Origin: Corynebacterium fournieri
GTDB lineage: Bacteria > Actinomycetota > Actinomycetes > Mycobacteriales > Mycobacteriaceae
DNA length: 64,000 bases
NCBI RefSeq assembly: GCF_030408775.1
Contig: NZ_CP047210.1
Location: 1,550,001 to 1,614,000, forward strand
Direction: 5' to 3'
The position numbers and the translations under genes were made by a program. The notes under the pieces are model-generated. The model was not told where the DNA came from and searched no databases. It saw nothing but the letters and a program-made list of their open reading frames with translations. This document shows positions 1-9,402 of the stretch, one piece after another. The stretch's first letter is position 1; every line of letters starts with the position of its first letter.

Positions 1-308
1 GCGTGGCGGGCGACACCGCCATGGAGCGCACCACCACCTACACCTTGGTCTCCCGGGACGGCGACACGCTGACCCTGGACACGAAGATGGAAGAGCGCCC
101 GCAGCAAAGCAGCGTCACGCTCGATGACGGCGAAAGCGTGCAGGTGCAGTCCGCCAACACCACGTCCGAGGGGCGCATCGTGGTGGATCTCTCCCGCCCA
201 CTGCCGGTGTCCGGCGAGACGGCGTGGACCACGCGCCTGATTTACGGCGGGGACGACAAAGCGCGGGTGGTCCAGGACATCACCCGCGCTGTGCAGTACG
301 GAGTTTAA
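1..308 (+). CDS. C-terminal part of an unrecognised protein (5' truncated)
   Basis: The reading frame enters from the left edge (first full codon at base 3) and ends at TAA 306-308, leaving about 100 residues. The fragment is rich in Thr, Asp and Val and looks like alternating beta strands (for example TYTLVSRDGDTLTLDTK), as in the extracytoplasmic domains of actinobacterial lipoproteins such as the DUF6263 type. That family guess is weak. It converges on the lipoprotein gene that starts its 3' end 4 bp further on. The start, signal peptide and full length lie outside the window. Confidence 0.6.
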   Translation, partial: VAGDTAMERTTTYTLVSRDGDTLTLDTKMEERPQQSSVTLDDGESVQVQSANTTSEGRIVVDLSRPLPVSGETAWTTRLIYGGDDKARVVQDITRAVQYGV

Positions 309-311
309 GGC

Positions 312-908
312 TTACAGGCCAGGCGCCGCAGGGGCCTCTGCCGGCGCCTCCGGCGCTGCCGGGTCCGCTGCCGGCGCATCAGGCGCCGCCGGTGCACCGC
401 TGTCGCACATCTCCGGCACCTGCTCCGGCGGGAGGGTGTTGCTGACCAGGAAGCATGCCCAGCTCTTGGAGATCTTCCACTGGCCGTCCTCGTTGACGAA
501 CTCCACGTCCTCCGCCAGCTGGGACTCCGCGTCCGGGCGGGTGAAGTTAACGGTAGCCAGCACAGAGTTTGCGGTGTAGCCCGGCAGCACCGGGTTGACC
601 ACCTGGAAGTTCGCGCCGGACTGCTGCTGCGACTGCGTCATCAGGTCGAACAGCTCAGGCGTGGTCTCGCCGCCCTGCACCGTGTTCGCGCGCTCTGCGA
701 TGGGCAGGTTGGGATCAGCGGCGCGCTGCAACACGGCGTTGAGTTCTTCCGCCGTCGGCATGGCTGCCACCGGCGCAGCCTCGGAGGAGGCAGCGGCAGA
801 GGACGCAGCGTCGGTGCTCTCAGTCTTGTCCGAGTCTTCGGAGCAAGCCGTCATGCTCAGTGCGAGGCCGACAACAGCGGCGGCTGCGGCAAGTTTCGGT
901 GCTTTCAC
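312..908 (-). CDS. Secreted lipoprotein with MTB12 (low molecular weight antigen)-like domain
   Basis: Predicted 198-residue lipoprotein. The chosen start is GTG at 908, preceded by AAGGAGAAC, which gives a short basic N-terminus, a hydrophobic segment and a lipobox ending MTAC (Cys22). After an Ala/Ser/Glu linker, residues about 55-165 (PTAEELNAVLQRAADPNLP, then EFVNEDGQWKIS) follow the pattern of mycobacterial MTB12/CFP2-type antigens: an N-terminal helix with an NTF2-like beta sheet. The last 25 residues are a Pro/Ala-rich tail, probably disordered. The function of this family is unknown. The gene is divergent from the asparaginase gene with a 74-bp gap. Confidence 0.75.
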   Translation of the reverse strand: MKAPKLAAAAAVVGLALSMTACSEDSDKTESTDAASSAAASSEAAPVAAMPTAEELNAVLQRAADPNLPIAERANTVQGGETTPELFDLMTQSQQQSGANFQVVNPVLPGYTANSVLATVNFTRPDAESQLAEDVEFVNEDGQWKISKSWACFLVSNTLPPEQVPEMCDSGAPAAPDAPAADPAAPEAPAEAPAAPGL

Positions 909-982
909 GTGTTCTCCTTGCGTAGCGTAAATCTCTTGCTTCACGTTACTGCACACCCGCAACCTTCTGGCACTCTGTGTGC

Positions 983-1876
983 ATGAACGTGTTAGTGATC
1001 TCAACCGGCGGCACGATCGCCTCCACCGCAGACGCCCGTGGCGCACTCGTGCCCACGCTCACCGGCGAGGAGCTCGTCGCCGGTTGCGGCACCACACGAA
1101 AGGTGCGCGCGGTGGACGTGGCACACCTCGATTCATCCTCCATGGGCTTGGCGGAGGTGGACATGCTTCGACGCACCGTACGCAAGTCGCTTTTCGACGA
1201 AGACGTCACCGGCATCGTCATCACCCACGGCACCGACTCCATGGCGGAGACCGCCCTCGCCTTGGACCTCGTCCACACCGATGCCCGCCCCGTTGTCCTC
1301 ACCGGAGCGATGCACTCCGCCGATCACCCCCGCCCCGACGGCCCGGCGAACCTGCGCGGCGCCATCGAGACGGCAGCTACCCAGCGCGGCACTGGCGTGC
1401 TCGTCCACTTCGCGGGCGGAACATTCCCGGCGCGAGGGTTGATGAAGACGCAGACCACGGCGAACGACGCCTTCACCCTGTCCAGCCCCTCCCCGCTGCC
1501 GCGCCCGATGGCGGTCGCCCCCGCCCCGCTCGACGGGCTGAACATCCCCATCGTGCGCGCGTGGGCAGGCGCGGACAGCTCCCTCATCGAGGCACTTGGG
1601 CCTGTCGACGGGCTCATCCTGGAAGCCCTCGGCTCAGGCAATGTGTCCGCGGCGATGGGCGAAGCCGTAGCCAAATTGCTGCGCCGTGGGATACCTGTGG
1701 TCGTCGCCACGTCCGTGCCGTACGGCGAGGTCTCTTTCGCCTACGGCGGCGCCGGCGGCGGCTCCACCCTCGGAGCACTCGGCGCGCTGCCTGCGGGCTA
1801 CCTCAGCGCCGGGCAAGCCCGCATCGCCTTAGCTACTGCGCTGGCGACTGGGGTGAACCCCCGCTCACTCCTGTGA
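983..1876 (+). CDS. ansA: L-asparaginase
   Basis: Predicted 297-residue cytoplasmic asparaginase that hydrolyses L-asparagine to aspartate and ammonia. Both signature motifs are present: STGGTIAST near residue 7 (nucleophilic Thr) and HGTDSMAET near residue 77 (Thr-Asp pair of the second catalytic site). The end (GGGSTLGALGALPAGYLSAGQARIALATAL) matches the family C-terminus. No signal peptide is seen, so it is probably the intracellular type. ATG at 983 is taken as the start because it opens directly into the first beta strand; a GTG two codons upstream is possible. Its stop overlaps the 3' end of the convergent dinB by 12 bp. Confidence 0.9.
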   Translation: MNVLVISTGGTIASTADARGALVPTLTGEELVAGCGTTRKVRAVDVAHLDSSSMGLAEVDMLRRTVRKSLFDEDVTGIVITHGTDSMAETALALDLVHTDARPVVLTGAMHSADHPRPDGPANLRGAIETAATQRGTGVLVHFAGGTFPARGLMKTQTTANDAFTLSSPSPLPRPMAVAPAPLDGLNIPIVRAWAGADSSLIEALGPVDGLILEALGSGNVSAAMGEAVAKLLRRGIPVVVATSVPYGEVSFAYGGAGGGSTLGALGALPAGYLSAGQARIALATALATGVNPRSLL

Positions 1877-3247
1877 GAACCAGTCCTCCCACGCGAGTGA
1901 ATCCAGCGGGTCCGCGGGCTGCAATTGCGCATCGTCTGCGCGCAGGCTCTTAATCCGCCCGGGCCCGGTCGCGCGCGTTTCAAAGCGCACCGTCACCCAG
2001 CCTTTTCCCGACCCCTGGACCCAGCCGTGGCCATAGTCTGGATGGTAGACGTCCTGGGTGGCCCGCCACCCGGCGCGCGGGACCTCGACCTCGTGCGTTA
2101 CTTGGGTGTCAAAGTCCGATTCGTGGTCACTCACGCCTGTTTCATAGTCAGTGATCACCGGCGCCGGTTTGACAATCGCCTGGTCAAGCTCCGGAAACAG
2201 CACCCCTTGCAGTGTGTCCTCCAGCCCCGAGTACGACACCCCCACAAGACGGATCGGACCTACCTCATCCGGGTATCGCACAATGCGAAAAGCGGTGGCC
2301 AACAGCGTGTCGGCGTCGTCTGTTGCATACGGCAGCGTCGCCGAGCGCGACTCGATGCGAAAATCCGCCATCCGCAGCTTCACCGTCACGGTGCGCGCGC
2401 CGCGGCCGTCTTTGAGCAACCGGCGGTGCGATTCGGCTGCCGCGCGCTCCAGCGCCGCATCCACCTCCGGCGGCGTGGTCAGATCTTGCGGATACGTGTG
2501 TTCCGAGGAGATCTGCTTCGATTCGGCACGCGGTGCCACGGGGCGCTCATCTACTCCGCGCGCCAACCACCACAGCTGCCTGCCCACTGCGCCCCCGATG
2601 GCGATGTCCAGCTCTTTCTCGCTCAAGTTGGCTAGATCACCGATGGTCTCAATTCCCGCGGCCAGCAGCTTGGATTCCGTTACCGGCCCCACACCCCACA
2701 ACTCACTCACCGGCATGGGGTGCAAGATTTCCAGCTGTTTGTCGTGCGGGATGACAAAGACTCCGTCCGGTTTCGCGCGCCCCGAGCCGATCTTCGCGTA
2801 CTGCTTGCCCGGCCCCGCCCCAATGGAGCTGGGCAACCCGGTCTCGTCTTTGATTGCCGCGCGCAGCTCGTTCGCCCACTGCTCCACCTCCTCGGGGCTC
2901 GCCCCGGCCAGCTCCGCGGGCTCCATAAACGCCTCGTCGATGGAAAGTTGCTCGACCACGTCGACGTGCTTGCCGATAACCTCGAACACCCTCCGCGACG
3001 CCGCGACGTACACCGGCCGGCGCGGCGCGACCAGAACCGCCTTGCTGCCCACCAACCGCGCCGCTCTGTGCGTGGGCATCGCCGAACGTGCACCGTATTT
3101 GCGCGCTTCATAACTCGCCCCGGCTACTACGCCGCGTCCAGTCACCCCGGCGACGAGGACAGGACGGCCTCGAAGCGTTGGCCGGGTGAGCTGCTCGCAC
3201 GATGCGAAGAACGCATCCATGTCGATGTGAAGCACCCAGCGGTTCAT
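1865..3247 (-). CDS. dinB: DNA polymerase IV (Y-family translesion polymerase)
   Basis: Predicted 460-residue Y-family polymerase for error-prone synthesis past lesions. The start is ATG 3247 because the protein then opens with WVLHIDMDAFFASCEQ, the catalytic Asp motif of the palm. The second acidic motif, SIDEAFME, lies about 100 residues in. A helix-hairpin-helix region (LWGVGPVTESKLLAAGIETIG) and a little-finger domain follow. The extra C-terminal about 100 residues (from ETGVSDHESDFDTQ onward, with HPDYGHGWVQGSGKGWVTVRFET) resemble the tail found on actinobacterial DinB proteins. No beta-clamp motif was looked for in detail. No LexA-like box was noticed directly upstream. Confidence 0.92.
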   Translation of the reverse strand: MNRWVLHIDMDAFFASCEQLTRPTLRGRPVLVAGVTGRGVVAGASYEARKYGARSAMPTHRAARLVGSKAVLVAPRRPVYVAASRRVFEVIGKHVDVVEQLSIDEAFMEPAELAGASPEEVEQWANELRAAIKDETGLPSSIGAGPGKQYAKIGSGRAKPDGVFVIPHDKQLEILHPMPVSELWGVGPVTESKLLAAGIETIGDLANLSEKELDIAIGGAVGRQLWWLARGVDERPVAPRAESKQISSEHTYPQDLTTPPEVDAALERAAAESHRRLLKDGRGARTVTVKLRMADFRIESRSATLPYATDDADTLLATAFRIVRYPDEVGPIRLVGVSYSGLEDTLQGVLFPELDQAIVKPAPVITDYETGVSDHESDFDTQVTHEVEVPRAGWRATQDVYHPDYGHGWVQGSGKGWVTVRFETRATGPGRIKSLRADDAQLQPADPLDSLAWEDWFSQE

Positions 3248-3290
3248 GTCCCCCACTGTGCACGACAAAACCTGCCGAGCACCAATTGCC

Positions 3291-4586
3291 TCAATCATCG
3301 AATGCGAACTCTTGCCTGTTGCTTCGCCGGCGGGGCAACCCCCGCCCGCGGGAGACGTAGCGGGCACCATTGTTGAAGGTAAAGACGATATCGTCGCCCA
3401 GGTGCTCAATTCGGACCACACCTTGGCTGACCCTCGAGTGGCAGCTGGAGCACAACGGGATGAGGTTATCCACATTCGTTTCGCCACCGTGGTCCCATTC
3501 CCTGATGTGGTGCATCTCGATGAAACGTCTGTGCGCGCATCCCGGCATCGCGCACTGGTACCCCCAAACTGCGAGCAGCGCCTGCACTTGCCCATCAGTG
3601 GCGAAGCGTTGCGCACGTCCCACACTCAGGGTCAGCCCCCTCGAAGTCAGGCGGTGCAGACGCACGACAGCATTGGCAAGGTAGCTGCGCACCACCTCGG
3701 AGCGGGCAGATTGGTTTTCTGCCATCCAACAGCCCCCGGCCTGATTGACCATCAGATTCACCTGCACGCCGGGGCAGCGAAGAGCGCTGATCGGATGTGA
3801 CCGGACCATGGAGATCATGGCCACGAACGCATCGTACAAATCTTGCTTTTGCGGAGGCCCGTAGCGCGACTGCGGCCCCAGGATGTCTTTGATCGATATG
3901 CCAGTGCGTTTACGCGGCGCGCGAGTCTGCTCGGCCGGGACGGCATCTTCAGCGTGAGCTGCGTCGATAAGCTGCTGCACTTTCTCCGGGTCCTGCAGGT
4001 CTTCGGGCTCGACATCGTCGAACCCGAAAAGAGAAAGCTGTGCAATCTTCAACGCCGTCAGCAGCTGTTGCCCCGTCACCGGCGGAAGCAGCGCTTCGAC
4101 GCGTAGCATGCCGTCCTGCCGCTCCCGGGTGGTCAGGTACGGTTCCGTCGGCTCCTCTTCCTCCGGCCCTGCACCAGCGAGCACCAGCTTCAACTCTGCA
4201 AACGAGAGCGTCAGGGCGAGGTGTACGACGTCAGCCTCGTTTTCCTCTGTCAAATACCGGAGCAGATACCGCACCGTGGAGTACGACATCACGCCAGATT
4301 CAAACGCGCTGAACAGCTGCGGAAACTGCCTCAGCCCCCGGGCAACGCGCACGTACTCAAACGCTGTAGGTTCCGGCAGGTTCAGCTCCCGGCACAGCCA
4401 CGCTGCTGTCGACCGCTCCCCCACCTGCTGCGCAAGCTCCAGTTCATCGAATTGCGCAATCGCTTCGAGCATCCGCGCTCGGTGATGGTTCGCCGACAAG
4501 TAGTTGCACTTTATTTGGTCCTCGAGCACCTCCGCCGATCGCCCGTCCGTTCCGCCCTCTACCTGTTCGTCCACTGCCAATGTCAT
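3291..4586 (-). CDS. DUF222 / HNH endonuclease family protein
   Basis: Predicted 431-residue protein of the large actinobacterial DUF222-HNH family. Residues about 40-300 form the helical DUF222 region. The C-terminal HNH nuclease motif is clear: EMHHIREWDHGG, then NLIPLCSSCHSRV, with a zinc-type Cys pair earlier (YQCAMPGCAHRR). Many family members are thought to be mobile-element or self-splicing-associated nucleases, but no function is established. ATG 4586 has GAGGGGCG upstream; an in-frame GTG at 4601 is the alternative. The gene has a near-consensus promoter with a LexA-like box in its spacer, so DNA damage control is possible (inference). Confidence 0.85.
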   Translation of the reverse strand: MTLAVDEQVEGGTDGRSAEVLEDQIKCNYLSANHHRARMLEAIAQFDELELAQQVGERSTAAWLCRELNLPEPTAFEYVRVARGLRQFPQLFSAFESGVMSYSTVRYLLRYLTEENEADVVHLALTLSFAELKLVLAGAGPEEEEPTEPYLTTRERQDGMLRVEALLPPVTGQQLLTALKIAQLSLFGFDDVEPEDLQDPEKVQQLIDAAHAEDAVPAEQTRAPRKRTGISIKDILGPQSRYGPPQKQDLYDAFVAMISMVRSHPISALRCPGVQVNLMVNQAGGCWMAENQSARSEVVRSYLANAVVRLHRLTSRGLTLSVGRAQRFATDGQVQALLAVWGYQCAMPGCAHRRFIEMHHIREWDHGGETNVDNLIPLCSSCHSRVSQGVVRIEHLGDDIVFTFNNGARYVSRGRGLPRRRSNRQEFAFDD

Positions 4587-4618
4587 GGTCTCGCCCCTCA
4601 CTCATGTACATTGCCACC

Positions 4619-4647
4619 TTTATAGCCCGATCATATGTTCGAGTCAA
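4619..4647 (-). promoter_or_regulatory. Promoter of the HNH gene with LexA-like box in the spacer
   Basis: Reading the minus strand, TTGACT (4647-4642) and TATAAA (4624-4619) are separated by exactly 17 bp, a near-consensus housekeeping sigma promoter. The spacer carries TCGAACATATGATCGG (4642-4627), which matches the corynebacterial SOS box pattern TCGAA(A/C)A-NN-TGTTCGA at all but two positions. The predicted transcript begins near 4612, about 25 nt before the ATG at 4586. Confidence 0.6.
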
Positions 4648-4723
4648 CGGTACAAAGAAAAATGCTCACTGAAGTGGACACTGTGGGACGAAGAACCCAC
4701 GTTCTAATTCGAACGCAGTATCT

Positions 4724-4749
4724 GTTTACTATGCCGCTGCATAGTAAAC
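4724..4749. repeat. Dispersed palindrome, copy 1
   Basis: Core ACTATGCCGCTGCATAGT (4728-4745). In this copy the inverted arms extend outward by GTT and AAC (4724-4749), giving 11-bp perfect arms around a 4-nt centre. It is one of five copies of ACTATGC-MGCK-GCATAGT seen in the window, three of them in this 296-bp gap between the HNH gene and ileS. There is no T-run on either side, so it is not a typical terminator. The rest of the gap holds no gene I can support. Confidence 0.8.
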
Positions 4750-4809
4750 CGTCTCTCCCCCCAACCACCCCGCCAGACGCGGGCTCCGGGGTCGAGCACA
4801 GCCGTAAAA

Positions 4810-4827
4810 ACTATGCCGCTGCATAAT
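4810..4827. repeat. Dispersed palindrome, copy 2
   Basis: ACTATGCCGCTGCATAAT, one base from a full match to copy 1. It is preceded by AAAA and lies about 80 bp from copy 1. Confidence 0.75.
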
Positions 4828-4846
4828 GGCCTCCCAACAAGGAACC

Positions 4847-4864
4847 ACTATGCAGCGGCATAGT
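4847..4864. repeat. Dispersed palindrome, copy 3
   Basis: ACTATGCAGCGGCATAGT, the reverse complement of the copy 1 core. It sits 18 bp past the 3' end of ileS, so copies 2 and 3 lie in inverted orientation close together and could fold into a larger hairpin in an ileS read-through transcript. Confidence 0.75.
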
Positions 4865-4882
4865 CGGTGAAGAACTTTCGCG

Positions 4883-7800
4883 TTAGTTGTTCTTGCGCAC
4901 GGTGGCGGTCACGCAGTCGATCACGTCGTGGCCCTCGACGGGCTCGGTGACCACCTCGAAGGAGGTTGCCAGGGTCTCGGCGGCGATGTGCTCGGCGTGA
5001 GTGCGGGCCCACTCCTCCTTATCTGCCGGCACCGCGAGTACAACCGCGATGCGGTCGGAGACCTCCAGGCCTTCGCGCTTGCGCGCGTCCTGCAGGCCAC
5101 GGATCACATCGGCTGCCCAACCCTCTGCCTCGAGCTCCTCGGTCACCTCGGTGTCCAGTACGACCAGGCCGACGGTGCCATCGGCGTCCACGCGCGCGGT
5201 GCTGTCCGGGTTTTCCGCCACCAACCGCTCGGTGTACAGCTCCGGGGTGAGCACGATGTCGCCGTCGACCACCACGTCGTCGCCGCGGCGCTCGTAGTTG
5301 CCGGCCTTGACGTTCTTGATCGCGCGCTGCACGTCCTTGCCCAACTGGGGGCCGGCCACCTTGGCGTTGACCACGACTTCGAAGGATCCGGCGGAATCGA
5401 CGTCGTCAGTCAGCTCGACATCCTTCACGTTCACCTCGTCGCGGATGGTGGAGCGGAACGGCTCCAGCAACGCGGCGTCCGGCAGCGCGACGGTGAGCTT
5501 CGGCAGCGGCAAGCGGTTGCGCAGCTTGTTCGCCTTGCGCACCGACGACGCAGCGGAGCACACCGCGCGGGTCGCGTCCATCGCAGCCACGAGCTCGGCG
5601 TCGGCCGGCAAGTTGGAGGCCTGCGGGTAGTCGGTCAGGTGCACCGAACGCCCGCCGGTCAGCCCGCGCCAGACCACCTCGGCAACGTACGGCAGCAGCG
5701 GAGCCACCGCGCGGGAGACGATCTCGAGCACCGTGTACAGGGTGTTGAACGCCTCCGGGTGCTCCTCCTGGCCCGCCCAGAAACGATCGCGGGAGCGTCG
5801 CACGTACCAGTTGGTCAGAGTGTCGGCGTAGCGGCGCACCTCGTCGCAGGCGTCGGCGATGCGGGTGTCGTCCAACGCCTCACCCAAAGCGGCAACCAGG
5901 TCGTGCGTCTTGGCCAGGATGTAGCGGTCGAGCACGTTGTCGGACTCGGTGGACCAGACAGCTTCCTCGGAGGAGTACAGCTGCAGGAAGGTGTACGCGT
6001 TCCAGATGGGCAGAAGCGCCTGGCGCACACCCTCGCGGATGCCCTGCTCGGTGACGATCAGGTTACCGCCGCGCAGGATCGGCGACGACATGAGGAACCA
6101 ACGCATCGCATCGGAGCCGTCGCGGTCGAAGACCTCCATCACGTTCGGGTAGTTGCCCTTGGACTTGGACATCTTCTGCCCGTCGGAACCCAACACGATG
6201 CCGTGCGCGACCACCTTCTTGTACGCCACGCGGTCGAACAACGCGGTCGACAGCACGTGCTGCACGTAGAACCAGCCGCGGGTCTGGCCGGAGTACTCCA
6301 CGATGAAGTCCGCCGGCTGGCGGGTATCAAACTCCTCGCGGCTTTCAAACGGGTAGTGGTACTGCGCAAACGGCATAGAACCGGACTCGAACCAGCAGTC
6401 CAGCACGTCCGGCACGCGGCGCATCATGGACTTGCCGGTCGGATCGTCCGGGTTGGGTCGCACCAGGTCGTCGATGTGCGGGCGGTGCAGCGACTCGGGT
6501 CGGCGCCCAAAGTCGCGCTCCAGTTCCTCGAGCGAGCCGTAGACATCCACGCGCGGGTACTCCGGGTTGTCCGAGACCCACGCCGGCACCGGCGATCCCC
6601 AGTAGCGGGTACGCGAGATGTTCCAATCGCGGGCGCCTTCGAGCCACTTGCCAAACTGTCCGTCGCGGATGTGCGAGGGGATCCACTCGATCTCCTGGTT
6701 CAGCTCCACCATGCGGTCGCGGATGTCCGTGACCTTGACAAACCAGGCCGGCAGCGCCATGTAGATCAGCGGCTCGCCTGAGCGCCAGGAGTGCGGGTAG
6801 GAGTGCACGATGGTCTGATCGCGCACGACGCGGCCCTTCGCGCGCAGGTCGCGGATGATGTCGCGGTTCGCGTCGAAGACGAGCTTGCCCTCGTACTCCG
6901 GCACGAGCGAGGTGAACTTGCCGTCGGCGTCGACCGGGATGGCTAGGTCGATGCCGTACTTCTGGCAGGTGAGCATATCGTCCTCACCGAAGGCGGGTGC
7001 CTGGTGGACGACGCCGGTGCCGTCCTCGGTGGTGACGTAGTCCGCGTTGAGGATCATGAACGCGTTGTCGTGGTCGCGGAAGTAGTCGAAGACCGGCTCG
7101 TACTCCAGGCCCTCGAGCTGCGCGCCAGTGTAGGTGGCAACGACCTCGAAGTCGCCGAGTTCCTTGCCGTAGGCGCCCAGCAGGCTCGAAGCGAGCAGCA
7201 GCTGCTTATCGACGAAGCCTTCGGCCCCATCCGCCCCGACCTTGACCAACGAGTACTCCACCTCGGGGTGAACGGCCAGCGCCAGGTTGGACGGGAGGGT
7301 CCACGGGGTGGTCGTCCAGGCAATGGCGGCGGCGTCGTGAAGCTCAGGGTGCTCGGCCCACGTCGTCTCGGCCGCGAAGCCGGCGCGCGCGCCGGTCAGC
7401 GGCAGCGTGACGGTGACGGTGGGGTCCTGGCGGTCGCGGTAGGAATCGTCCAGGCGGGTCTCCTGGTTGGACAGCGGGGTGTGCTCGGCCCAGGAGTATG
7501 GCAGGACGCGGAAGCCCTGGTAGATCAGGCCCTTGTCGTAGAGCTCCTTGAATGCCCACATGACGGACTCCATGTACTCCGGGTCCATCGTCTTGTAGCC
7601 GTTTTCAAAGTCCACCCAGCGCGCCTGGCGGGTGACATAGTCTTCCCACTCGCCCGCGTAGTGCATGACGGACTTGGCGCAGTACTCGTTGAACTTTTCC
7701 AGGCCCATGTCCTCGATCTGGGCCTTGTCGGTGATGCCGAGCTGCTTCTCGGCCTCCAGCTCCGCCGGCAGGCCGTGGCAGTCCCAGCCGAACACGCGCG

Positions 7801-8059
7801 GGACGTGGAAGCCGCTCATCGTACGGAAGCGCGGAACGATGTCTTTGACGTAGCCGGTGAGCAGGTGGCCGTAGTGCGGCATGCCGTTAGCGAACGGGGG
7901 GCCGTCGTTGAACACGTACTCCTCGCAGCCCTCGCGCTGCTCCAGGGATGCCTTGAACGTTTCGTCGGCGTTCCAATAATCCAGCACGACGCGTTCCATG
8001 TCCGGGAACCGGTCGCTGCCGCCCGTCATATCAACTTTGGGGTAGACGTTACCAACCAT
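4883..8059 (-). CDS. ileS: Isoleucyl-tRNA synthetase
   Basis: Predicted 1058-residue class I synthetase charging tRNA-Ile. The HIGH-type motif is HYGH (in [20 protein letters not shown], near residue 63) and the KMSKS loop is KMSKSKGN near residue 629. The middle part is the CP1 editing domain, and the C-terminus is the long anticodon-binding and helical region. The length and the HYGH form are typical of the eukaryote-like IleS clade found in actinobacteria. ATG 8059 has AAGGAG 8 nt upstream. The gene is expressed behind a T-box leader that senses uncharged tRNA-Ile. Confidence 0.97.
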   Translation of the reverse strand: MVGNVYPKVDMTGGSDRFPDMERVVLDYWNADETFKASLEQREGCEEYVFNDGPPFANGMPHYGHLLTGYVKDIVPRFRTMSGFHVPRVFGWDCHGLPAELEAEKQLGITDKAQIEDMGLEKFNEYCAKSVMHYAGEWEDYVTRQARWVDFENGYKTMDPEYMESVMWAFKELYDKGLIYQGFRVLPYSWAEHTPLSNQETRLDDSYRDRQDPTVTVTLPLTGARAGFAAETTWAEHPELHDAAAIAWTTTPWTLPSNLALAVHPEVEYSLVKVGADGAEGFVDKQLLLASSLLGAYGKELGDFEVVATYTGAQLEGLEYEPVFDYFRDHDNAFMILNADYVTTEDGTGVVHQAPAFGEDDMLTCQKYGIDLAIPVDADGKFTSLVPEYEGKLVFDANRDIIRDLRAKGRVVRDQTIVHSYPHSWRSGEPLIYMALPAWFVKVTDIRDRMVELNQEIEWIPSHIRDGQFGKWLEGARDWNISRTRYWGSPVPAWVSDNPEYPRVDVYGSLEELERDFGRRPESLHRPHIDDLVRPNPDDPTGKSMMRRVPDVLDCWFESGSMPFAQYHYPFESREEFDTRQPADFIVEYSGQTRGWFYVQHVLSTALFDRVAYKKVVAHGIVLGSDGQKMSKSKGNYPNVMEVFDRDGSDAMRWFLMSSPILRGGNLIVTEQGIREGVRQALLPIWNAYTFLQLYSSEEAVWSTESDNVLDRYILAKTHDLVAALGEALDDTRIADACDEVRRYADTLTNWYVRRSRDRFWAGQEEHPEAFNTLYTVLEIVSRAVAPLLPYVAEVVWRGLTGGRSVHLTDYPQASNLPADAELVAAMDATRAVCSAASSVRKANKLRNRLPLPKLTVALPDAALLEPFRSTIRDEVNVKDVELTDDVDSAGSFEVVVNAKVAGPQLGKDVQRAIKNVKAGNYERRGDDVVVDGDIVLTPELYTERLVAENPDSTARVDADGTVGLVVLDTEVTEELEAEGWAADVIRGLQDARKREGLEVSDRIAVVLAVPADKEEWARTHAEHIAAETLATSFEVVTEPVEGHDVIDCVTATVRKNN

Positions 8060-8240
8060 GGAATCACTCCTTCAGCCGTGCAGGGACGCATTGCTGCGCG
8101 GTACCACCCTGCTTGGAGCGCTAAAGCGCGCTCCCACTTCGTTGCGGTGAAGGAAGTGTCGTCTTCCGTGTGCGACGTCCGGGTCTAATAAGCCAATTGC
8201 CGTTCTTCCGGAAACGCTCCCCGGTGATGGCCGGATCGAC
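8060..8240 (-). promoter_or_regulatory. T-box riboswitch of ileS, ultrashort stem I, translational type
   Basis: The conserved T-box AGGGTGGTACCGCG is at 8110-8097 on the minus strand. The predicted 5' end is a tiny stem: CCGG, loop CCATCA, CCGG (8234-8221), whose loop carries ATC, an Ile codon at 8228-8226, as specifier. A GGAGCG/CGCTCC stem follows (8134-8115). GCAGGG next to the T-box can pair with CCCTGC nearer the gene, forming the antisequestrator. No terminator lies between the T-box and the gene; instead the Shine-Dalgarno TGAAGGAGTG (8074-8065) is complementary to an upstream CACTTCCTTCA (8158-8148). This fits the actinobacterial ileS T-boxes that control translation initiation. Confidence 0.9.
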
Positions 8241-8253
8241 GCGTGTTACGAGT

Positions 8254-8287
8254 AACGCCCAGCATCGTACAACGATGCCGGGCGTTT
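8254..8287 (-). terminator. Hairpin terminator after wag31
   Basis: AACGCCC-A-GCATCGT pairs with ACGATGC-C-GGGCGTT around an ACA loop. It lies 17 bp past the wag31 stop and just before the ileS leader. The minus-strand tail is only weakly T-rich. A possible ileS promoter (TTGTAC, 18 bp, TAACAC on the minus strand) overlaps this hairpin. Confidence 0.6.
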
Positions 8288-8304
8288 TGGCTAGAGCGAG
8301 AAGG

Positions 8305-9276
8305 CTACTTCTCGTTCGGCGCGGTGGTAGAGCGGGACTCCAGCTCCTCCAGCTGGGACTCCAGCAGCGTCTTCAGACGCGTGCGGTATTCGCGCTCGAA
8401 GGTGCGCAGCTCAGCGATGCGGTTCTCCAGCGCGGTCTGCTGCTGCTTCACCGTGTTCATGATCTCGGTGTGCTTGCGCTCAGCGTCAGCCTTGAGCTTG
8501 TTGGCCTGCTCCTCAGCCTGGCGGATCTGCGCCTCGGCGCGGGAGTTCGCCTCGCTGGTGGTCTCCTCCGCCTTCTTCTGGGCGTCGGTCACGAGCTGCC
8601 TGGAGCGGGTCTCCGCCTCCTGCAGCTGGGTGCGGGTGCGGGTCTGGGCGTCCTCGAGCTGCTTCTTGGACTTGCTCTCGGCCTCGGCGATCTCGCGCTC
8701 TGCAGCAGCGCGAGCGTCAGCCAGCATGGAGGAAGCCTCCGCCTGAGCGTCGCTGGTCAGACGGTCCGCCATCTCCTGCGCCAGGCCGAGCACCTTCGCC
8801 GCCTGGACGTGGGTGTCTGCGGAGCTCTCACCGTTGGACGGCTGGGACTGGGACACGGCAGCAGCCGGTGCGGTGGCCTGCTTCTGAGCCTTGGCGGACT
8901 CCTCCGCCTGCTTGCGGGCCTTGGCCGCCTCGTCCTTGGCGGAGCGTGCCTCGGCCTCAGCCTTTTCCTGGGCCTGCTTCGCGGAACGCAGCTGAGCGTC
9001 GAAGTCCGCGCGCAGCTTCTGCTCCACCTCGCGGCGGATTGCAGCTTCGTCGACCTCGTTGGCCTCGTTCGAGCGGATTACCGGTGCTGCAACGGCAGCG
9101 CCCGTGCCGCCCTCCTCGAGGCGGGAGCGCAGCTCGTCGTTCTCATCCTGCAGCTGCGCAAGAGTGTCCTCCACGAGGTCGAGGAACTGATCCACCTCGT
9201 CCTCGTTGTAGCCTCGCTTGCCAATCGGCGGCTTGCTGAAAGCGACATTGTGCACGTCTGCTGGTGTCAGCGGCAT
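8305..9276 (-). CDS. wag31: DivIVA-like polar growth protein Wag31
   Basis: Predicted 323-residue coiled-coil scaffold that marks cell poles and directs polar peptidoglycan synthesis. ATG 9276 follows AAGGGAAC. The N-terminal DivIVA domain reads [19 protein letters not shown] then [20 protein letters not shown]. After a spacer rich in Ala, Pro and Ser, most of the protein is a long heptad-rich coiled coil of Ala, Glu, Lys and Gln (residues about 90-300), as in corynebacterial DivIVA. It is the last gene of the dcw cluster, separated from yggT by 126 bp, so it may have its own promoter, and it is followed by a hairpin. Confidence 0.95.
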   Translation of the reverse strand: MPLTPADVHNVAFSKPPIGKRGYNEDEVDQFLDLVEDTLAQLQDENDELRSRLEEGGTGAAVAAPVIRSNEANEVDEAAIRREVEQKLRADFDAQLRSAKQAQEKAEAEARSAKDEAAKARKQAEESAKAQKQATAPAAAVSQSQPSNGESSADTHVQAAKVLGLAQEMADRLTSDAQAEASSMLADARAAAEREIAEAESKSKKQLEDAQTRTRTQLQEAETRSRQLVTDAQKKAEETTSEANSRAEAQIRQAEEQANKLKADAERKHTEIMNTVKQQQTALENRIAELRTFEREYRTRLKTLLESQLEELESRSTTAPNEK

Positions 9277-9402
9277 TTGCGTTCCCTTCGATAATCGTGT
9301 GAGTACTCGCTCGCGCGAAGCATTATCTGCTGAATTGTAACGGTTTCGCTCGACGAGTGTAGCCCAGCCTAGCCAGAAAGCTGGGTTCAAGCTCAAGTAA
9401 AG

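Noticed and set aside
4724-4864. Three palindromes considered as a short CRISPR array
   Set aside because: Copies are in mixed orientation, spacings are 64 and 19 bp rather than regular, the unit is a full palindrome, and no cas gene is nearby.
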